Assembly (NCBI GenBank): GCA_019232645.1
Contig: JAFANO010000097.1
Location: forward strand, 1-17,876
DNA length: 17,876 nt
Source: Planctomycetaceae bacterium
GTDB lineage: Bacteria; Planctomycetota; Planctomycetia; Isosphaerales; Isosphaeraceae
Direction: 5' to 3'
The position numbers and the translations under genes are program-made. Shown piece by piece: positions 15,461 through 17,876 of the stretch. The first letter of the stretch is position 1, and each line of letters opens with the position of its first letter. The notes beneath the pieces were generated by a model. That model saw only the letters and a program-made list of their open reading frames with translations, was not told where the DNA came from and did no database searches.

Positions 15461-16792
15461 TCACGACGGGAAGCACTTGCCGAAGGCCAAGAGCAAGCGG
15501 GGCGACCCTTTCAGGCGGATCTTCCGCCGCAGCAACGCCCAGACGAGGCTCCGTTCCTTCCGCAGGAAGCCCAGCCACGTTTGACTGTCCGCCGTCACGT
15601 TCAGATCCGGCGAGCCCGCGTGCCCGTCCTCGACTCGGATCGTCTGATCCCGGATCACGACGGTCGCCTCGGCGCGCTCCGCCCCCGTGAACGTGAAGTG
15701 GTATGTCGCCGCCAGTCCCTCGGACCTGTGCCGTTGGAAGACGCGGGGCATGCTCCCCAGGAAGCCGCGAATCGAGCCGGGCCGGAGCCCGTTGCCGACG
15801 GGCTTGATCCTCTTGTGCGGGAATCGCTTCGCCGCATGGGCATGGGCATCCGAGCCGGGGACCACAAAGAGCGTCTCCTCCTTCTGCTGCAACGGGTCCA
15901 CAACCGCCTTGAGGAACCCCTTCCGGTCGTCCAGGAAGGGGCCGATCACGTCCTCGCCCGCCGGGCAGACCGCCATGCAGTACGCCGCCTTGTAGTTCGG
16001 GCCGAAGCCGAGGCTCTGCCAGACGGACGCCGTCTCGCTGTCGCTGACCCGGCGGCGGTAATCGAGGGCGTCCCGGCTCTCGACGACGTTCTCGACCCAA
16101 TCGCCGAACCCGCCCAGGAACTCCCGGTAGTTGTGCGTGTAGCAGGCCGAGAAGTCGAAATGCCCGTCGGCGCCGATCGCCCCCACGGGGCAGGCCGCCA
16201 CGCAGAGCTTGCACTCCAGGCACGGGTTGTAGTCGAGCCGCGCGCCCTCTTCGGAGATCTCGGCGTCGACCAGGACCGTGGCCAGGAGGATGAAGTTGCC
16301 GAACTTCGGGTGGATGACGTTGCGGTGGATGCCCATCTGCCCGAGGCCCGCCGCCACGGCGACCGGCTTGTGGGCGACCACCCAGACCTTGCTGGGGACG
16401 CGGTCCATCTCCATCGGGAAGCCCATCGCCGGGTTGACCGCCCGATGCCCCTGGGCCTCGAGGGCGGCGACGATGGAGCGGGCGACCTCGTTCATCCGAT
16501 CGCCCGTATGATGGAACTCGAGGTTGGCGACCGAGCGGGCGGGGCTGCGGATCGGCTCCCGGTTCATCCGGCAGACGATGCTCACCAGCCCCTTGGTCCA
16601 GGGGAAGAGGCGGAGGATGTCCTCCCGCTGGTCGTCGAGCTCGGGTCGCCCGATCGAGACGAACCCCACGTCGTCGGCCCCCGCGTCGAGGCAGAGGCGC
16701 CGGAGCCGCTCGGCGTCGAGGGCCTTCGGCGGCGTCTCCTGGGGACTCTGACGGTACCGGACCACGCTCGGATGTTCGTCGAGTTTCGCCAT
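15461..16792 (-). CDS. QueG-like 4Fe-4S protein fused to a C-terminal SCP2 domain
   Basis: 443 residues from the ATG at 16792 (minus). The start was chosen because GAGGAG precedes it; an earlier in-frame start at 16855 would run across the -10-like region. Residues about 27-180 resemble the epoxyqueuosine reductase / reductive dehalogenase core (AGADDVGFVSI, AGLGQMGIHRNVIHPKFGNF). The first 4Fe-4S motif is C191-x2-C194-x2-C197-x3-C201-P. A second cluster has C217, C272 and C276-P, but the position of the expected fourth cysteine is A269. Residues about 355-443 look like an SCP2 sterol/lipid-carrier domain (TYHFTFTG, PDLNVTADSQTW, RRKIRLKGSPRLLLAFGKCF). There is no signal peptide, so it is presumably cytoplasmic. 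It is probably a redox enzyme acting on a hydrophobic substrate; it is not assigned to queuosine synthesis. It is convergent with pfkB. Confidence 0.8.
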   Translation of the reverse strand: MAKLDEHPSVVRYRQSPQETPPKALDAERLRRLCLDAGADDVGFVSIGRPELDDQREDILRLFPWTKGLVSIVCRMNREPIRSPARSVANLEFHHTGDRMNEVARSIVAALEAQGHRAVNPAMGFPMEMDRVPSKVWVVAHKPVAVAAGLGQMGIHRNVIHPKFGNFILLATVLVDAEISEEGARLDYNPCLECKLCVAACPVGAIGADGHFDFSACYTHNYREFLGGFGDWVENVVESRDALDYRRRVSDSETASVWQSLGFGPNYKAAYCMAVCPAGEDVIGPFLDDRKGFLKAVVDPLQQKEETLFVVPGSDAHAHAAKRFPHKRIKPVGNGLRPGSIRGFLGSMPRVFQRHRSEGLAATYHFTFTGAERAEATVVIRDQTIRVEDGHAGSPDLNVTADSQTWLGFLRKERSLVWALLRRKIRLKGSPRLLLAFGKCFPS

Positions 16793-16839
16793 GACTATCT
16801 CCTCGTTGCAGATCTTTGGAGTGTGTCGATCCAGGTTCG

Positions 16840-16872
16840 ATAATCGGACCGGCAAGAATTCGATCGGTCCGA
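16840..16872 (-). promoter_or_regulatory. Inverted repeat over a possible -10 of the iron-sulfur gene
   Basis: TCGGACCG (16844-16851) and CGGTCCGA (16865-16872) are perfect 8-bp inverted arms 13 bases apart. On the minus strand a -10-like GATTAT (16845-16840) abuts the arm, about 48 bases before the ATG. No good -35 is seen. The layout suits a repressor or activator site at the promoter. Confidence 0.4.
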
Positions 16873-17066
16873 CCGTTCGTTCAAGAACGCCGTAACTTCA
16901 CCGGCGGCCTCCGCCGCCGACCCCCGCCTCGAGATCCCCCGGGGCATCCGCCCGCTCGTCCCACTCCCGGGCGGACTGATCGTTCGAGAGCCCCCTCCAG
17001 ACGAGGGGGCGTGCGATTCGGATCCCGGTCGAACCGAGTCGCACCCATCGACGTCGAGCGAGGGGA

Positions 17067-17087
17067 CCCACGGCTGTGGCCGTGCGG
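17067..17087 (+). repeat. Hairpin resembling an IS200/IS605 right end, first copy
   Basis: CCCACGGC (17067-17074), a TGTG loop, and GCCGTGCGG (17079-17087) form an 8-bp stem with one bulged C, followed by GGAGAAT. It aligns with the hairpin at 17316-17336 (CCC-x-CGGCT-x-T-x-GCCGTG, then GGGGAG-x-AT), about 249 bases further on and on the same strand. This may be a decayed second right end; the conserved bases upstream of the other copy are not present here. Confidence 0.35.
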
Positions 17088-17118
17088 GGAGAATCGCGGA
17101 GTCTCTACTGGACAGACG

Positions 17119-17134
17119 ATCTCAAATTCGAGAT
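17119..17134. repeat. Short AT-rich palindrome related to the 14069-14163 repeats
   Basis: ATCTCAAATTCGAGAT is a palindrome apart from one mismatched pair. It shares ATCTCAAATT with the 30-bp palindromes near 14069-14163, about 3 kb away, indicating a dispersed family of AT-rich intergenic elements. Confidence 0.5.
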
Positions 17135-17189
17135 AATAGTTTATGTCTCCTCCGATTGTTCCGGATTGATCGTGGGACACCGGGCATGC

Positions 17190-17345
17190 TCGATGGCTGC
17201 GCGCCGGGTGACGCCGCGCTGGCGCTGGACGCCGAAAGCGGGGAAACAGTGAGGATGTCGGCCGTAGTGCTGCGCCCAAGTGGTAACCGCAACCCCGTAA
17301 GCTCCCTGTGGGATGCCCCCGGCTTTAGCCGTGGGGAGGATTGTC
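17190..17345 (+). ncRNA. Candidate omega-RNA / right end of an IS200/IS605 (IS1341-type, TnpB) element without tnpB
   Basis: The stretch ends in GTAAGCTCCCTGTGGGATG (17297-17315), then a hairpin CCCCCGGCT / AGCCGTGGGG (17316-17336, one bulged T), then AGGATTGTCAC. This order, with upstream GACGCCGAAAGCGGGGAAAC (17228-17247) and GTGAGGATGTC, matches from memory the conserved 3' tail of TnpB-type insertion elements, which is both the transposon right end and the scaffold of the TnpB guide RNA. TCCC-TGT-GGGA gives a small stem before the main one, and GCGCC/GGCGC (17201-17205, 17221-17225) another. No tnpB or tnpA frame is visible. If functional, the guide would begin just after GTCAC, near 17347. 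The 5' boundary is approximate. Confidence 0.5.
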
Positions 17346-17419
17346 ACAACCACCGTCACTAAGGTCCCCGCACCCATGTGGATGCCCAGGACTACAGGTT
17401 CAAACCGAGAGGAAAGTAG

Positions 17420-17433
17420 GTTGTATCTACAAC
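17420..17433. promoter_or_regulatory. Palindrome GTTGTATCTACAAC near the MarR gene
   Basis: GTTGTA and TACAAC are perfect 6-bp inverted arms separated by TC. Size and AT content suit a MarR-type operator, but it lies beyond the 3' end of the MarR gene rather than before it. A weak hairpin after that gene is the alternative. Confidence 0.3.
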
Positions 17434-17473
17434 AAGACCGCGCGATTTTCGTCGCACCGGCTTGCTGGCCGCC

Positions 17474-17876
17474 TCAGGGAGCTGGATGATCGAAGCCAAG
17501 CCGGGAAGCCACCTGACGGAGCGCTGCCTCACCATCCTCGCCGATCAAGAGCCTCGCCTCCGCCTGGGCCTTCTCCCACGACGGCTGGATCGTGCCGAGG
17601 AGTTTCTTCCCCTGGGGTGTGAGCCGGATCATCTGGTTGCGGCCCCCGGTCGGCGGATCCGACTCCAGCCAGCCTTTCTGCTTCATCAGTTCCACGTCCC
17701 GGCTGAGGGTGGACTTCTCGATCCGAAGGATCCGGGAGACCTCGGCGGGCCGGCTCTCGTCCAGATAGGCGACGGCCGCCAGGATGTTCGCCTGGCTGAT
17801 CCGGAGCCCGAAGGGTCGGAGGGCTTCGTCGTAAAGGGCCGTGATCACGCGATTGATCAGGCGGACCCGGACGGCG
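17474..17876 (-). CDS. MarR-family transcriptional regulator, 5' end outside the window
   Basis: 133 residues are visible and the frame stays open to the window edge. Residues upstream of the GTG at 17848 (VRLINRVITALYDEALRPFG) continue the dimerisation helix typical of MarR proteins, so the true start lies beyond 17876. The winged helix-turn-helix is clear: ISQANILAAVAYLD, then AEVSRILRIEKSTLSRDVEL as the DNA-contacting helices, the wing at DPPTGGRNQMIRLTPQGKKLL, and a C-terminal dimer helix. MarR proteins are usually repressors that release DNA on binding small phenolic or lipophilic ligands or on oxidation. No effector or target can be read from this window. The gene ends at TGA (17476-17474), downstream of the insertion-element relic. 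Confidence 0.82.
   Translation of the reverse strand, partial: AVRVRLINRVITALYDEALRPFGLRISQANILAAVAYLDESRPAEVSRILRIEKSTLSRDVELMKQKGWLESDPPTGGRNQMIRLTPQGKKLLGTIQPSWEKAQAEARLLIGEDGEAALRQVASRLGFDHPAP

Larger units (their letters stand above)
16793..17473. other. Non-coding region between the iron-sulfur gene and the MarR gene
   Basis: 681 bases without a supported protein gene. It holds the iron-sulfur gene leader with an inverted repeat (16844-16872), a small GC hairpin CGGCGG/CCGCCG (16902-16916), a first insertion-element-like hairpin (17067-17087), a short AT-rich palindrome (17119-17134), the omega-RNA-like tail (17190-17345) and a palindrome GTTGTATCTACAAC (17420-17433). A 68-residue frame at 17156-17362 is the translated omega-RNA tail rather than a gene. 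Confidence 0.65.

Noticed and set aside
15461..15463. Selenocysteine or programmed readthrough at the TGA of the iron-sulfur gene
   Set aside because: The protein ends at a natural SCP2-domain terminus, and no selenocysteine hairpin is seen right after the TGA.
15146..16843. A 565-codon plus-strand frame opposite the iron-sulfur gene
   Set aside because: Composition is Arg/Ala/Val-rich noise; the minus strand carries clear cysteine motifs and a Shine-Dalgarno.
17385..17412. A GGTTCAAA that looks like a tRNA T-loop
   Set aside because: The flanking bases do not pair as a T-stem, and no acceptor or anticodon arm can be built around it.

Overview
This is a GC-rich (mostly G/C at third codon positions) chromosomal segment, most likely from a planctomycete and probably the Isosphaeraceae/Isosphaerales. 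The assignment is inferred from a DUF11-repeat secreted protein, a large Ser/Thr kinase with a zinc ribbon, a CsrA paralog, codon usage and AT-rich intergenic repeats; no rRNA or other marker is present to confirm it. Both window edges cut genes: a DUF11 protein on the left and a MarR-type regulator on the right.

Layout. 1-1555: 3' part of a secreted protein with four DUF11-like repeats. 1974-3545: membrane Ser/Thr kinase with an N-terminal zinc ribbon and a C-terminal Ada-like zinc module. 3700-9897: a complete phosphate module, in order a PhoR-type histidine kinase, pstS, pstC, pstA, pstB and a PhoB-type response regulator, with a Pho-box-like repeat and -10 in front of pstS and a UUCG hairpin between pstS and pstC; phoU is absent. 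9836-10105 (minus): csrA, convergent with phoB and overlapping its 3' end by 62 bp. 10588-11616: thioredoxin reductase. 11789-13768: ftsH. Both trxB and ftsH have a perfect TATAAT -10. 13769-14303: a repeat-rich intergenic region with two copies of a 30-bp AT-rich palindrome and an ~82-bp GC-rich imperfect inverted repeat that ends 11 bases before the next start codon. 14304-15275: PfkB-family sugar kinase. 15461-16792 (minus): QueG-like iron-sulfur protein fused to an SCP2 domain, followed in the same frame by a coding-like fragment. 16793-17473: non-coding, with what looks like the right end / omega-RNA tail of an IS200/IS605 (IS1341-type, TnpB) element lacking any tnpB, plus a second similar hairpin. 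17474-17876 (minus): partial MarR regulator.

How it works together. The histidine kinase should phosphorylate the PhoB-type regulator when phosphate is scarce, and the regulator should bind the repeats before pstS to raise expression of the PstSCAB uptake transporter. CsrA (mRNA binding) lies antisense to the phoB 3' end, so the two transcripts may interfere. TrxB (disulfide redox) and FtsH (membrane protein quality control) are separate housekeeping units.

The least ordinary items are the Ada-like zinc module on the kinase, the apparent orphan omega-RNA tail(s), the long inverted repeat before pfkB, and the QueG-like/SCP2 fusion with a missing cluster cysteine. All were read by eye; no alignment or folding program was run.
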